From assembly GCA_026874595.1 (NCBI GenBank), contig CM049311.1, forward strand, positions 40,489,676-40,553,675: a stretch of 64,000 nucleotides of DNA, given 5' to 3'. Shown piece after piece: positions 23,811 through 37,058 of the stretch (position 1 is its first letter; every line of letters begins with the position of its first letter). The notes beneath the pieces were generated by a model, which was given only the letters and a program-made list of their open reading frames with translations, did not search any database and was not told the DNA's origin. The DNA comes from Sipunculus nudus. Taxonomy: Eukaryota > Annelida > Sipuncula > Golfingiida > Sipunculidae. The position numbers and the translations under genes are program-made.

Positions 23811-25620
23811 AAACATTAGTCTCTTACACAGACACACGGTGGCGCTCCGCAACCCCCCAGTGGGTCTGTAAACGGAGACCATTTTGGGCCTGGGATTCCG
23901 CCTGAATCTATTCAGATGAGTTCAAGCTGCCCATGCGTGCTACACGATTCCTATCAGGTACAGCTGCAAGCGAGTCACGGGCATGAGACACATTTTCTCT
24001 GTCAAAGGTCACTCAAATTAGGATAACTGACGCTGTGTCATTGACGAACGGGATATACTCAGGTTACTGCAGCTTCTAAGTGTCACTTATACGGTTACCA
24101 CATGTGCATTCATAATGATATACTGTATTAAACGTTGCACTTCCTGATATCGCTCAAGTCCATGTGTGTACGTTTTGCCTGCATGTTTCGTGTGCCTGAC
24201 TGTTATCAATTAATAAATAAAATATCAAAGTACGACCATGTTTTGCTTTTTAAAAATTAAACTATTTAAAAAGTACCATATAATCAGAAGGGCCGGTATT
24301 AAACCTGTACTGCCAAAGTTTTACTTCCAAGAAAATTTTCTTAGTGCCACGCCCCCTTTTCTTTGGTTGATGTGTGTGTGTGGGATGGGGGGGGGGGGGG
24401 GGGCAATGTTTTTACACAAATGTAGACCGTGAGAAAATGCCAAAGTTTTGAGCCAAATCAACATATATTATTATGTGATATTTAGATACAACAAAATGTT
24501 AATGTATGATTTTCATTTTGTTTTTGTTTTAATTTTTGTACTGGATTAAATTTTTATGTATCTTTACAACAAATTATTATTCAAATGTGTTTCCTTTACC
24601 GCTAAATGTGAAATGTGTAACTTCCTGATTACCTTAAATGTTTAAAGATTAATTCATTAAAACAACACATTAACTGAAAATATAAAAAAAAATAATGCAG
24701 TTCAATCATAGGTAGTATATATGCTTTTCCACCTTTTGATATAAAGATACATGCAATCAACAACAATCAGTACGACCCAAAATATAAGCATTGTGTTAAA
24801 CAAATATCATGTATTTATTTAAAAAAAACATTCAATCAGAGAAAACCCTGTCATGATATAGCCATGTTGAGTTCATAAATAAGCTTTCCCAGATTTATTT
24901 CATTGTTTTATCATTACAAGCATTTCATGAATACATTCTGTTGATATCCCTATTTTTAACAAGTCATGATAATCATACAATATAACCATATCGTATTTTT
25001 TTTCTGTAATGCACATGAACTTTAAAATATCATCTCTTACAAAATGAAAGGTCTAAAACTCTGAATGAGTTTTAATAAATCTGCTGGCAGAACATGGTAG
25101 TGTTGTAGAATTCCAGTCTGGACTTGTACTCTAGTTCAGACTTGAGTTCACTTTTTAAGGACTCAGACTTGGACGCGAGGGTCCTGAACTTGGACTTCTA
25201 CTTCTACTTCTACTCGCAGGTATAATGACTCAAGAAATCACTCAGAGTCTATCTCAAGCAGAAGCGGATTGAGGGGGGTCCAGAGGTCAGGACCCCCTTT
25301 TTTTCATACGCCGCAACGTTTTCGAGAGTTTCTGGCAACATTCTGTGGCCTGGATCCCCCTTTTACCAGGCCTTGGGACCTTATTTTGACTGTTGAGTCC
25401 AATAAAAAAGAAAACTCACATATTTTGTTAAGATTGTGCACATGGGTTAACTACTTATTGATATTATAAAAAAATAAGACAAAACATACCAAGGTTTAGC
25501 TCTGTATCAGGAGTTAAATGTAATTAAACATTCAAATAAAGTGCACTTGAAAATTAATAAATTTGCATGATTATCCCAAATATCCGTTTCCAAGTTCTTT
25601 TAATAAGAAAATTTGTGTCA
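23811..25620. other. DNAI7 intron, mostly unassigned
   Basis: A G tract at 24387-24403 and a GACTTGGACT-type low-complexity repeat at 25.12-25.22 kb. No exon seen. Confidence 0.5.
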
Positions 25621-25722
25621 AACTTGGACTAGTGTTCCAAATGACTTGGACTCAATGTTGGTGGACTTGGACTCATGTTCCAAATGACTTGGACTTGAAG
25701 AAGGTGGACTTGGACTTAAACC

Positions 25723-26224
25723 TTAAAGGGACACAATCAGGAGTAATATTTTGCCTACTCTTCAACACTAATAGTTCAGTTTTGCTTTATACAAAAGTTT
25801 TCCAGCAAAAACATCCAAGCACATAGGCTAGGTACCTCGCATACGGCGGTTTAGCACTTGTTATGGCTCTGCATGTTGTTAAACATAGTCCACGTGTGTT
25901 TGTTTACCAAAATAATCCCGCAGATCAGGGGTCCGATTTTGAGCCGCAACACGTGATTTTTGAGCCAGCAGGAACGTGATTTCAATTTTTCGGCCAAGGA
26001 GTCATAAAATCTAGAGAATGACACGTGCTGAAGCCCTGCGATGCGTACACTGTGTTTATGTTTACACCTGTGATCGCGCCCGGTGCACTGTTTTTAAAAC
26101 TCGTCAACCTGAGTAAGCAAACGGTTTCAGGGCAATAGTTTGGCAGGTACCAATCCGTTTTAAAGGGAAGAGGCTATTTTTTGTGTTAGTTCAACATGCT
26201 TAATAGGTGATTGGGCCCCTTTAA
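25723..26224. mobile_element. TTAA-flanked MITE, copy 2
   Basis: Ends are TTAAAGGGACACAATCA and TGATTGGGCCCCTTTAA, about 17-bp inverted repeats of the same family as the 5.36 kb element. It sits inside a GACTTGGACT simple repeat that continues on both sides (25.62-25.72 and 26.23-26.29 kb), which confirms the boundaries. Length 502 bp, no protein. Confidence 0.78.
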
Positions 26225-26294
26225 GGATTCAGATTTAGAATTGGACTCGAGTGACCTGGACTCTGACTTGCACTTGGACTTGAATGGGGTGGAC

Positions 26295-28990
26295 TCAACT
26301 ACATCACTGGAAAGTGGTAGGAAATGGTAGGAAATGCAAATCATCTTTCCTTAAAGCTCAACTTTTCAGTATATATCAAAAGAATACAGAAATACACAAG
26401 ACTGAAGCAGATCAAAGGCAACAGCCTGGCATGTGTCAGCTTATCTACTTATTACTTTATATCAGGTGCTTGATTTGAAACAAAAATTATGTCCTCATGG
26501 TTAAAGCACAAACTTGAGTGAAATATAATGAAAAGTTACATAGACCTGGTATGGAATCTTTGTTTTAAGCAAGTCTGGTCTTTATCATTGGTACATGTAT
26601 CTCCTTTACTTTGATTTCCTATATTTAAATAAGTATTTTTGTTGGACCTTGTGGACTTCCATTAGGATATATTTTACCATAGAAAAAGATCTGTGCTTGT
26701 ATCTATGTTTTACTAAGGATTTGTTATATGTATTAACATTATATAGATATCTAAATACAATGTAGTTATTCACATGACATGAATAGAATGATCAGAAGTC
26801 TATGTGTCTGCATGCATAGTATTTGACCATGGTCTCGTTCAAATCTGCAGTCATATACATGTAACTGGCACCATGTAAATGCTGTCCTTGAACAATTTTC
26901 TCCTTCATGTAAAGTGATCTTAATTGCTTTTTTCCTGCTATACTAGAGGACCTGTTATTTCCACATATTGTGGGTTAAGTAGGAATTTGATTTTTTTTCA
27001 CATGAAATCCCCATTGAAAATTTATTAGTGTGCAAATCAAGGTTTATAGGTTTCTGCTTTAACTTTCACCTAAAAAAATGCAAGTAATTTATTAATGCAG
27101 CAGACCTGTACCTTAATATATGAATCACATAGACTAACATGGAGCATGTATTCACCTTTTTTTCATTACCCAGGGAGGGAGTGTAGGACATCCAATCTTC
27201 CCCTAAGCATACATCCCTACAGAGACAGTGGGCTTTATTTTGTCATGGAGATCAGGGTGCTTCTTCAGTATCTTACTGGAACTAAAACTTTAAATTTTAG
27301 AACTGCACCAGTCTGAAATTAATAGTAGTACAACAGCATGTTTTTTATTTACAGCTGAACATAATATAGTGATCAGCTGTTGAGATGTACCAAGCTGCAT
27401 ATGGGAGCATGTCAGTTGCAAAAAAAAACCCAGTTTGGGTTGAATGGGTTTTACCAAGTTATTCCTCAGAATTGGTTTTACCACTAATTTCTATTATTCA
27501 GAATGATGTGCTTTGTACATGCATCCCAACAAGAGGCAAATGGGTGTAAATAGCTTCTTTTAGACAGTGATGATGTGGTCAGAGCCACTTGGCTCACCTA
27601 TCTATGTTCACAAAATGTGTGCTTAAGTTCTTTTGACCAATTCAAAAGAAGCTAATCTTTAAAAAATATTCTAATATGCTGGGCAAAAATCTGGAGTATA
27701 TAATGGGTCAATCCTCGTTAAAATACTTTTAACCCAGGTTTTACCCACTGGATTGGGTAAAAATAGGTTTACCTTGGTCAAATTGCAACTCTGAATATAC
27801 TACTGCTTATTGCCCACACATAAAATATGGAGTGTCAGGTGACTTTCCTTTTCAAACAACAATCCCCACTACACCATGTATATGTATATTTTATGTCCTT
27901 AGGTATCACCTAGAGATCAAAATTATCAAAAGGACATAGATATAACTATAAATGCAATAAATTAAGTGAGCCTTTTAATGTTGGTTGACTGGCTTTGATT
28001 CAGTGAATTATTTGATGCATTGTTACCTGCAGCCCTTATATATTCTGATAGTCATGTGTGGGAGAGAGCATGTGGACAAATGGACACTAGGTTGAAACTC
28101 AACTGATCTTTAATACTGAACATATTTCATAAACATAGCTAATAAATTGCATTTTCCACCAAGAAACATATCTGACCAAAAATTATAAATTGAAATGCTG
28201 CAACAGTGAATGCAGGTTTATCAAGCACATGCTAATAAATCTTTAGCATTATAGCATTTAACCGATGACATTATTCCTATACATATTAAACTGCAGTGCA
28301 ACATTTCATATCTGAGCACATCTCTATATCCAACTGGAGATGATCAAATACACACAAGCTAGTAATACACAGGGTAGCTGGTATTTTGTACAAAGATGTA
28401 ACTGAACTGAGAGAATAAATGCCATATCTTTTCACATTAAAATTTAGGACAGATTATCCTCTTAAGATATCTACGACACACACTTTTGGTCCTCAGACTT
28501 GTCCCAGAGTTAAAATGTTATTCAGAGTGGACCAGTGACATTTGTTTGACTTTTAAAACCACTGAAATTCCTATTTAACCTTGAACAAAGGTCTCCTCTT
28601 CATTAAACACAGTTGGACAAACTCAAACTTTGTCAATTATTTTTATTTGCTGCCAAAAAGTTCCATCATTTTTCTTTTAAAGTAACATGCCTGTATTTTC
28701 TTTTCTAATGTATTTGTTTTTGTACCTTCATTTTTATTCAAGTATATATTAATTTATCAACGCCCTTTTTTCATAGACAAATCAGAAATACTGCACATAT
28801 TTATATGACAAATATATATTTTAAATTTGAATTATTTGTTTTAAGGTTATTGCATGATACTTGGAATGTATATTACACAATGATTGAAATATTAGTTAAA
28901 ATATATGAATCTTTTGTGCTGAATGTGATTAAGCACCAGGTCATATTATGAAATTATACATTAATCCTGTTACAGCATGACACTTAACCA
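26295..28990. other. DNAI7 intron, unassigned
   Basis: AT-rich unique-looking sequence. No coding, RNA or repeat signal that I can support. Confidence 0.45.
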
Positions 28991-29007
28991 ACAGAATATA
29001 TACTGGT

Positions 29008-29011
<4 letters not shown>

Positions 29012-29084
<73 letters not shown>
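29012..29084. repeat. (TA)n microsatellite
   Basis: About 36 TA dinucleotides with one short interruption, inside the long DNAI7 intron. Confidence 0.97.
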
Positions 29085-29089
<5 letters not shown>

Positions 29090-29399
29090 GATCTAAGGCC
29101 CAGTAAAGTAACACCCGTTGAACATATTTATACAGAACATGACACTATAAAAAAATATATATACAGGTATAATTTAAAAAAAGGTTTATGCTTGAAATCT
29201 TAAATGATTTTGGGGGAAATATAATAAATTTTGCTCTTTCTAAGTGTTTGGTTTAGGGAGCATGCAGTCCCACAAATTTTGACAAACCTCAGGCAATGGG
29301 CTGTTAGTCAGAAATAAGGCCCCACTCGAGAGTGTAAAACTGGTTTCAGTTCAGCGAAACCATTCACTTACTTATAGCAAACCGAAACAGGTTTTGGTG

Positions 29400-30090
29400 A
29401 AACTGCGAAACCATCTCCGGAGAAACATCTCATGATTAATATGTATGCCAAAAATCATGACCATCAGTGATGTAGTTAATGAGATATTGAAGTTTTTGTA
29501 TGAAATTTTTCACTATTCTGGGGGGGGTACTTTGGGGCCCCATAGCTCAAAGGATATGGGTAATAGAGACCTAATTTCTGGTTTCCATGGACACTTTTCA
29601 TAGGTCTCTCAGAATGTCAAGAATGAAGATTCTAGGTCCAGTCTTTACGATTTGTGCCCTGTTAACAGATGTACACATTTTTTAAGGTCTCAAAATTAGA
29701 GAAAAAAATTCGTAAAAATCGAAAAATACAGGTGGCGCCACCAGTCTGCAGGAACTGATGGAACATCTCATGATCAATATGTATGCCAAAAATCATGACC
29801 ATCAGTGATGTAGTTAATGAGATATTGAAGTTTTTGTATGAAATTTTTGACTATTCAGGGGGGTACTTTGGGGCCCCATAGCTCAAAGGATATGGGTAAC
29901 AGAGACCTAATTCCAGGTTTCCAAGGAGATTTTTCATGGACCTCTTTGGATGTAAAGTAAGAAGATTCCAGGTCCAGCGGTTACAATTTGTGCCCTGTTA
30001 ACTGACGGCCGGACGGACTGCCTGACGGATGACGGACAAAGAGTGATCGCTATAGCTCAGATGACTTACAGTCAGCTGAGCTAAAAACCT
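29400..30090 (-). repeat. Tandem-core dispersed element, two units with hairpin end
   Basis: Two 340-bp type units (cores at about 29728) ending in GACGGCCGGACGG (30004-30016) and the hairpin end agctcagatgacttacagtc agctgagctaaaaa (30055-30088). A short segment with aggtcaaggtcac variants follows to about 30.45 kb. Confidence 0.88.
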
Positions 30091-30624
30091 ATAAATTTCG
30101 GGAAGGTCAAGGTCACCATAACCCATATCTCCAAGTGCACTGAATGAAAGAAATCTGTGCAATACTGCCAATAGATTTTACTGCTCACACTACTGTCAAG
30201 TGGCAACTAAAGGGAAATTTAAAGGTGCAAAAAAAAAGAAAAGGTGGTGACACCTTTCTTGAGATATATAAGATATTGTTAGATTTTTACCAAAAATTAC
30301 AGGTCAAGGTCACTCTTCCAGTAAAGGTCATGACCCACTTCATGAGTTATTTTGCTCACAAACTGGGTGGCAGTGGGGACACAACTAGCACACACAAAAT
30401 TAGCACAATGCATGAGGTCACTCCTGAGAAATCTTACCCTTATATAAATGTTTCCTCCAACTGAACCTTCTAACATACATTGTGCTTAAAATTAAATCTC
30501 CCTCTTATTAGTCAAAATGGACAAATGTGCAACCCTGTAGACAAGAGCACTTTTAGTTGACTGAGCAATCACCTTGAATGGGTACAACTGGGATACTCAT
30601 TAAATGGAAATCAAAAGAGCTGAC

Positions 30625-30731
30625 CTTCATTGAACTGGTGATCTGTGAAGCCGTCCAGTCGCCACTGTTTCTCATCACTGTCCCAGCGCACTACCTGTGG
30701 CTCCTCACAGAAGTACACAGTCTCTGGTAAT
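30625..30731 (-). CDS. DNAI7: DNAI7/CASC1-like exon
   Basis: A 107-nt exon coding LPETVYFCEEPQVVRWDSD then EKQWRLDGFTDHQFNE. The VVRWD-x-K-W-DG block is a family signature. The acceptor is cttgtag and the donor is GAAG|gtcagc. Its first base completes a Lys codon split with the exon at 34223-34373, and its last G starts the Glu codon finished at 19934. The following intron is 10.7 kb and consists mostly of repeats. Confidence 0.95.
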
Positions 30732-30819
30732 CTACAAGTAATTCAAACACTACTGTATGTGATAAAACTGGGATCTGATAAACACTTACTTTATTACACA
30801 GCTACCTGACTCTACCTGA

Positions 30820-30950
30820 CTCTCACAGACAGGAAGATACTCTCACCCACCTTTGGGTCATACTTGACAACATGTTGACATGGAATTTACATATCAAAGA
30901 GGTCGAGGAGAAAACTGTTACTTCTAAAGAAATAAGCTTGCTCTAAGTTT
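30820..30950 (+). mobile_element. Short LINE reverse-transcriptase remnant
   Basis: The plus strand reads THLWVILDNMLTWNLHIKEV followed by EEK, the familiar post-catalytic segment (LGV-LD-LTW-HI) of LINE ORF2 proteins. It stops where the 33-bp array begins. The segment beyond the array (31.86-32.5 kb) has short open frames that could be a continuation, but I could not recognise them. Confidence 0.6.
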
Positions 30951-31850
30951 GTGGTATTCTGAAGTAAAGTTTGGTGTACACAGGCAGTGTTCTGAAGTAC
31001 AGGTAGGTAAACAGAGTATTCTGAAGTACAGGTAGGTGTACACAGGCAGTATTCTGAAGTACAGATAGGCGAACACAGGGAATATTCTGAAGTACAGATA
31101 GGTGTACACAGGCAGTATTCTAAAGTACAGGTAGACAGACACAGTATTCTGAAGTACAGGTATGCGTACACAGGCAGTATTCTGAAGTACAGCTAGGTAG
31201 GCAAATAGTGTATTGTGAAGCACAGGTAGGCAGACACAGAGAGTATTCTGAAGTACAAGTAGGTGTATACAGGCATTATTCTGAAGTATAGGTAGGTGTA
31301 CACAGGCAGTATTTGGAAGTACAGGTAGGTGTACACAGGCATTATTCTAAAGTACAGGCAGGTGTGCACAGGTAGTATTCTGAAGTACATGTAGGTGTAC
31401 ACAGGCAGTATTTTGAAGTACAGGTAGGTGTACACAGGCAGTTTTCTGAAGTACAGGTAGGTGTAAACAGACAGTATTGTAAATTACAGGTAGGCAGACA
31501 CATAAAGTATTCTAAATTACAGGTAGGTGTATACAGGCATTATTCTAAAGTACAGGCAGGTGTACAAAGGTAGTATTCTGAAGTACATGTAGGTGTACAC
31601 AGGCAGTATTTTGAAGTACAGGTAGGTGTACACAGGCAGTATTCTGAAGTACAGGTAGGTGTACACAAGCAGTATTCTGAAGTACAGGTAGGCGTACACA
31701 GGCAGTATACTTTAGTACAGGTAGGTGTTCACAGGCAGTATGTTTAAGTACAGGTAGGTGTGCTTAAGCAGTATTCTGAAGTACAGGTAGGCATACACAG
31801 GCAGTATTCTGAAGTATAGGTAGGTGAACACAGGCAGTATGTTTCCTGTG
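30945..31850. repeat. 33-bp minisatellite in a DNAI7 intron
   Basis: About 27 units, plus-strand consensus acaggtaggtgtacacaggc followed by agtattctgaagt. It starts about 215 bp from the exon at 30625-30731 and is bordered on the low side by a LINE remnant. On the plus strand, antisense to the gene, each unit has a strong donor-like CAG|GTAGGT. Confidence 0.95.
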
Positions 31851-32520
31851 ATGGAATACAGAGATGGAGCTTGAGCAAATGCTGCAAAGGAAAAGCAGCT
31901 GATTGGACAACATGCAGAATGCAGGCATGTGTCTCATTTCTAAATGCCCTGGTCTGCATCCTTGAAACCTTGCTTGAAGAAAGAGGAAATGAGAACTCCT
32001 TAATCAGCCTGAAAATCTGCAGAGACACTCATCACACAAAGTCCATCAATAACTCAAAAGAACAAACAAAAAACATACTGAACAGGAAAAAAATTTCAAC
32101 CATATGAAAAAATGTTGATGAGAACAGAGAGTGGAATACTGGCAATCTTACCCAAATAGCTGCTTTAAAATGCTCAAGAGTGGAACAGTCCTACTGGAAG
32201 ACAATTCTAGAAGAAGCAGAATCACACCAAGAGAGACACTCTCACAAGATCTTCACCTGCTGAAGCCTATGTGGATGATGTTTGAAAGGCACAAGCCAAT
32301 GTCTGTACGGAGGGTCCTAGAACATCTGACTGACTGAGACCTTGTAGTGCTGTAGTCGACCTTCAGCAAGGGCCATACTTAGGGAGATAGTGGCAGAAAA
32401 ATATATACCAAGAATATCTGGTATGAAAAAAAAAATTTGGTCCTCCAGTTTAAAAATCTGCCTGATGCTAGTGTCAAAAGCAAGGCATTTCTGGAAAATA
32501 GCATCCAAAGACTGGCATGT
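31851..32520. other. Unrecognised possibly coding remnant
   Basis: Short plus-strand open frames (31871-32107 and 32131-32337) with fairly protein-like composition (for example KHKPMSVRRVLEHLTD) but no motif I recognise. It may be the 3' part of the LINE remnant at 30.82-30.95 kb, split by the minisatellite. No splice signals tie it to DNAI7. Confidence 0.3.
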
Positions 32521-32639
32521 TTAGAAGTATTCAAAGGTCCCTAACTTACTTAATATTCAACATATCTACTTCAAATGACTTTCTATGTATGGCCAAATAA
32601 ATATTCTTGCAATTGACTGACAGACTGATTGATTAATTA

Positions 32640-33555
32640 TGTATTTTAATTTGATTAGGTAATTAATGTAGGAGCTGATTAGTATATGTTGGGACCTTTT
32701 TTGCTGTGCTGCTTGAGTAATCTTATCTTTAATTGGGGACATTAATTGTTTTCTTTAAATACAAATATGGGCATCTATGTATTCATTAAACACATGTAGA
32801 CAAGTTATATTGGGATTTCTTTTATTAACTTGAAGACAAAAAAATATTTAGAGCAATGATTAGTTTTTAATAATATATTACTGCAGCTAGGTGTAGGTAA
32901 ATCGATAATATGTTGCATAGTAATTATCACCAAGTTACAACTAGTCTGTCACAATAGAAATAAATATGCATGATGTCAATAGTTTAATAACAAATAGTTA
33001 AGCAGAGTGCTAGTTTGCTACTTTCATGCATTCATTGACTTGGCATGTCTGTTCAATCTCAACCTTAATACCTTCCTTTAATCGAGCTTACCCGGTAATT
33101 AGTTAGGGTGTTGAATTATATAATTAGTCCTTGATTGTAACAAGTCTTCAAGGTATTTGGATATACAATAGCAATTAGTATTTTTCCTTGTACTTAATTA
33201 ACTTTATTTGACAAGTGAATAAATTAATTAAGTCAGACAGGAGAATTGAATTATGTTAAGTTTGTATATATAAGAGTCTGGGATAGATTCTGAGAAGGGA
33301 GGAGACTGGTAGCATAGAAGAGAAGCAGGAAGAGTGTAAAGAGTGTAGGAGACAAAATAGTGGAGAGAGAAGAGGAGAAAATAGAGAGTGAATAGGAGTT
33401 AATGTGATCACTGTACCAGCACAATGAGAGACTATAAATACAGTTTAATCCTGTTGAATAAATGAACTTTAATATATCAGTGAAATTTATGGTGGAGAAA
33501 ATAAATTGTTAAACAACATCAACTGGAGTCCTGTTCAGATATATAAAACCACAAC
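32640..33555 (+). mobile_element. Possible solo LTR
   Basis: The plus strand has a TATA-like gtatatataagag (33264), a downstream purine-rich GAGAAGGGAGGAG stretch and an AATAAA (33459) in LTR-like order. No clean TG...CA ends or target duplication could be fixed, and no gag-pol sequence is nearby. It could instead be ordinary AT-rich intron. Confidence 0.25.
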
Positions 33556-34091
33556 AAAAAGAGAAAAATGTACTTCAGTTTAATGGCTGGTTTTATGCTC
33601 TCTTTCATGCTGCAGTGTTTCAAGATGAATTATTTTTCTTTCAATATGTAGCATAAACTATGGTTGGCTTCATATTTACGAGGCTGAAATTTCATGATTT
33701 CTCCATTTTGAATGTTTCGCAAGGGTTTCATTTTCGCAATCTCGCCAAAACCTATTTCAAATCTTTGGTAGGGCCAATTCTTTGCATGTGTATTATAAAT
33801 TGAGAATATTTCATGAGTTTGTGATATTCTACTCATAAAACAATGGTACCATACACACAGTACAGGTAGTTTAGTTCAAATTTAAGGTAACATTTTTCCT
33901 GTACCTACATGAATTTAATTTATCATAAAATTTCTCACTGTTCTAACCTATTCACATACAAGTATTGGTTTTGTTGAATAAGATGGAAATTCTCTGTTGG
34001 CCAATTATTCCTGAGGGTTTCATTTTCACTATTATTTCCCATTCACTAATATCATGAAATTAAAACCCTTGCGAACAAAAAGGCAACCACA

Positions 34092-34203
<112 letters not shown>

Positions 34204-34222
34204 ACTAAGAGTAATATCTTAC

Positions 34223-34373
34223 TTAAGTGTGACTTCTATTGGGGGTCTCTCCTCTCTCTTTTCCTTGGCCTCATCTTTTCCCTCTTCCTTCTCTTTTTCC
34301 CTTTGGGCCAGCACAGCGGGGTTCACAGTATCAGCAATGTAGTCCATAGTACTCAACATAGGTGGATTCATCA
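34223..34373 (-). CDS. DNAI7: DNAI7/CASC1-like exon, Lys/Glu-rich linker
   Basis: A 151-nt exon (2+147+2 nt). It starts VMNPPMLSTMDYIADTVNP, runs into a charged KEKEEGKDEAKEKREE segment and ends RPPIEVTLK. The PPIEVTL end matches the family. The acceptor is ctctaaag and the donor is CTTAA|gtaaga. A (TA)n tract of about 100 bp starts only about 25 bp into the following intron. Confidence 0.93.
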
Positions 34374-35692
34374 CTTTAGAGGGAAGACAAAATAATGAGC
34401 GAAAATCATTGTGTTAACAAAAGTGCATATGTATACAAGCTGCAGATGTAAGGTCACAAACTTAAATACATATTTTATAATTTTATGTCCCCCTTTTGAA
34501 TACTTTTTAAAAACAACATGATATTTATCAAAACTGATGCAATGCCTGTCTATATAATATATGCCATGTTGCTCAGCTGATTTTACAATTTGTAAGTATT
34601 TTGTAATAATGCAATTAAATGTACAATGTTGTTTACTGATTTTTACTTGTAATGAAGAACTAGGCAGCCCTTCAATATTTCGTCATACAAAATCTATCAA
34701 TATGGACCAGTCAATGAACACATGGCCAGGCAAGGTCAGCTTTCTGTTAATATATAAAATCTGAATTAGATGAATTTAAATATCAAGTATTTTCTAGAAT
34801 TCCTGTAAACTTTCACTGTTCTTTTAATTTTTTACATTAAACTAATTCTTCACTGAGCAGAACTTGACCATTTAACTGGTCTATCAAGAGGTTACAGAAA
34901 AGAGGTTACATTCTTACACTTGAAAATATAAATCTTAATGCTACAGCAATTTGGCAATATTATTGGTAAGCCTGTCCTGCATGTATAGGTTCCTTTCTTT
35001 TATAGTTCCAAACACATATGATGTTAATTGTGCTCATACAATGATTAATTGTACATGGGATAAAAGAGAATTTTTGTATCTATATACATAAAAAAAGAGG
35101 TCCCAAAGCCTTTTAAAAATACTGTTTAATCTGTCTGATATGACATGGTCAAAATATTAACGTAACTATGTTTATTTACTCTAAAGTCCTGCATCTCAAT
35201 AAGGTCTGTTTAAAAATGTATAATAATTGCTAAATGCTCTTAAATATTTAGGGGATCTATTGTCACAAAACTTATCTCAACTGCATGACTGATACAGGCA
35301 GGAGAAGTAAGATCCTTATTAATAAAACAGTAATTTAGAGACAGCAAGGACAAATTAGATATGGTCCTATTGGACCAAAAATATACCTAATAACAAAGGT
35401 CCGTCTGCTTTGAGCTAAAAGCATGATGCTGCAAGTATTTACCAATTTGGCTGCAGTTCATTATAAGTTTCACTCAGCAGTCAAAGATCTCTACTTCCTC
35501 AAGAAATTTGTTAAAGCTCTTTATTTTTTTTCTACAGGTCCGGGTGGCCTCATTTTAGGTTTCAAGGGAGGAGTCTATTGGAAAAGAATCATCAATCAGC
35601 AGCATGACTTAAAGTCAAATGATCTCAAAGGGAAAAGCTTGTGGTGTGTATGTTGAGTTAACTAATTATGCACATAAACTGGTGAATCTTAC
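34374..35692. other. DNAI7 intron, unassigned
   Basis: AT-rich, nothing identifiable. Confidence 0.45.
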
Positions 35693-35836
35693 CTTGTCTG
35701 ATGATCCAGCCTTTGACTGGCTTTGGCTGTGGAGGCATGTGTACAAGGTCAAATGAGAACGTGCCACCGACGACATGGTATGCCCTCAGATCTATCATAT
35801 CCTCATTACCATCAAAATCTTCAAACTCCTCTGGTT
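35693..35836 (-). CDS. DNAI7: DNAI7/CASC1-like exon
   Basis: A 144-nt exon coding PEEFEDFDGNEDMIDLRAYH then VVGGTFSFDLVHMPPQPK and PVKGWIIRQ. The DLR-GG-F-FD-PPQ-KGW pattern is typical of the family. The acceptor is cgttttag and the donor is CAAG|gtaaga. The phase matches the exon ending at 39107. Confidence 0.95.
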
Positions 35837-36649
35837 CTAAAACGAGGTCATAAGTTTTATGTCAATATATTAAAAAACAAGGGACCTTTAGGTCACAGTT
35901 CTCAGCTGAAATTGATTATGAGAATAATTATTTAAAATCCTAGCAGTTGTGTTGCCTGTGCAATTGTATGTACTACATAAAAGATGCAGGAGCCCCTAAT
36001 GACACATATTTGTAAAAGGATCAGTATTCAAGTTCAACTTTATATGTATGAAAACCTGTAAATGAAAGAATAAGGAAGAAAGTGGAGATAAGCTGAAGTT
36101 TAATAACACATGTTTAATTTATTAACTACAAACATCTGTGTAAAAAAAAATTCCAATTGTCAAACTAGAATAAACTAATAGACCTGCATATGTTGTACTG
36201 TGTAATAAATAAAAACTGTGGCCTAAACCATTTAATTATGCAAAATAGAAAAACGGTGATGAACCTGAGAGTTACAAATGAAGGATACATATTTGATTAA
36301 CAACAACATCAAAATGTATAAATGTGATAAATACTTGTCAAAACAGCTTAAAAATATGGTCAAATTAGCTAAATATTAAATTATATTCCTGACTGACTGA
36401 GTGAACCGGTGTTATGCAGGGCAAAGCCCAGCCAGCTTTGAAGGATATGAATGAATTGCTACAATGTATATACCAGTTTCCAAGTTTTATCTAAATGTTT
36501 AATTTCAAAAATTGATTTCATGCAGAAAGTCAACCATAACCAGGTTCAGATGTTTTGTATCCTGTTATTAAATTCAAGAGAATTCATATTTTACAAAAAT
36601 TTCAATTATGGCCATAAGTCCTAAAAATTTTTCTGTCTTGGTGTTTAAT
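35837..36649. other. DNAI7 intron, unassigned
   Basis: AT-rich, nothing identifiable before the 36-bp array. Confidence 0.45.
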
Positions 36650-37058
36650 TTGTGTAGGTGTAGGTGTTTTGTGCCCTGTTATTTACACACCAGGCATAGG
36701 TGTTTTGTGCCCTATTATTTACACACCAGGTGTAGGTGTTTTGTGTCCTGTTATTTACACACCAGGTGTAGGTGTTTTGTGCCCTGTTATTTACTCAACT
36801 GGTTAAGGTGTTTTGTCTCCCTTTATTTACACACCAGGTCTAGGTGTTTTGTGTCCTGTTATTAACACACCAGGTTTAGGTGTTTTGTATCCTGTTATTT
36901 ACACACCCGGTGTAGGTGTTTTGTTTACTGTTATTTACACACCAGGTTTAGGTGTTTTGTATCATGTTATTAACACACCAGGTGTAGGTGTTTTGTACCC
37001 TGTTATTTACACACCCGGTGTAGGTGTTTTGTGTCCTGTTATTTACACAACAGGTGTA
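36650..37058 (-). repeat. 36-bp minisatellite, distal part
   Basis: About 11 units of 36 bp (plus-strand taggtgttttgtgtcctg then ttatttacacaccaggtg). This is the part of the array far from the exon, separated from the rest by a LINE fragment. Confidence 0.95.

Noticed and set aside
30887-31699. Minus-strand frames with YTYLYFRILPV or CTPTCTSEYCL repeats
   Set aside because: Products of the 33-bp minisatellite; two frames are open simultaneously and there is no splice context.
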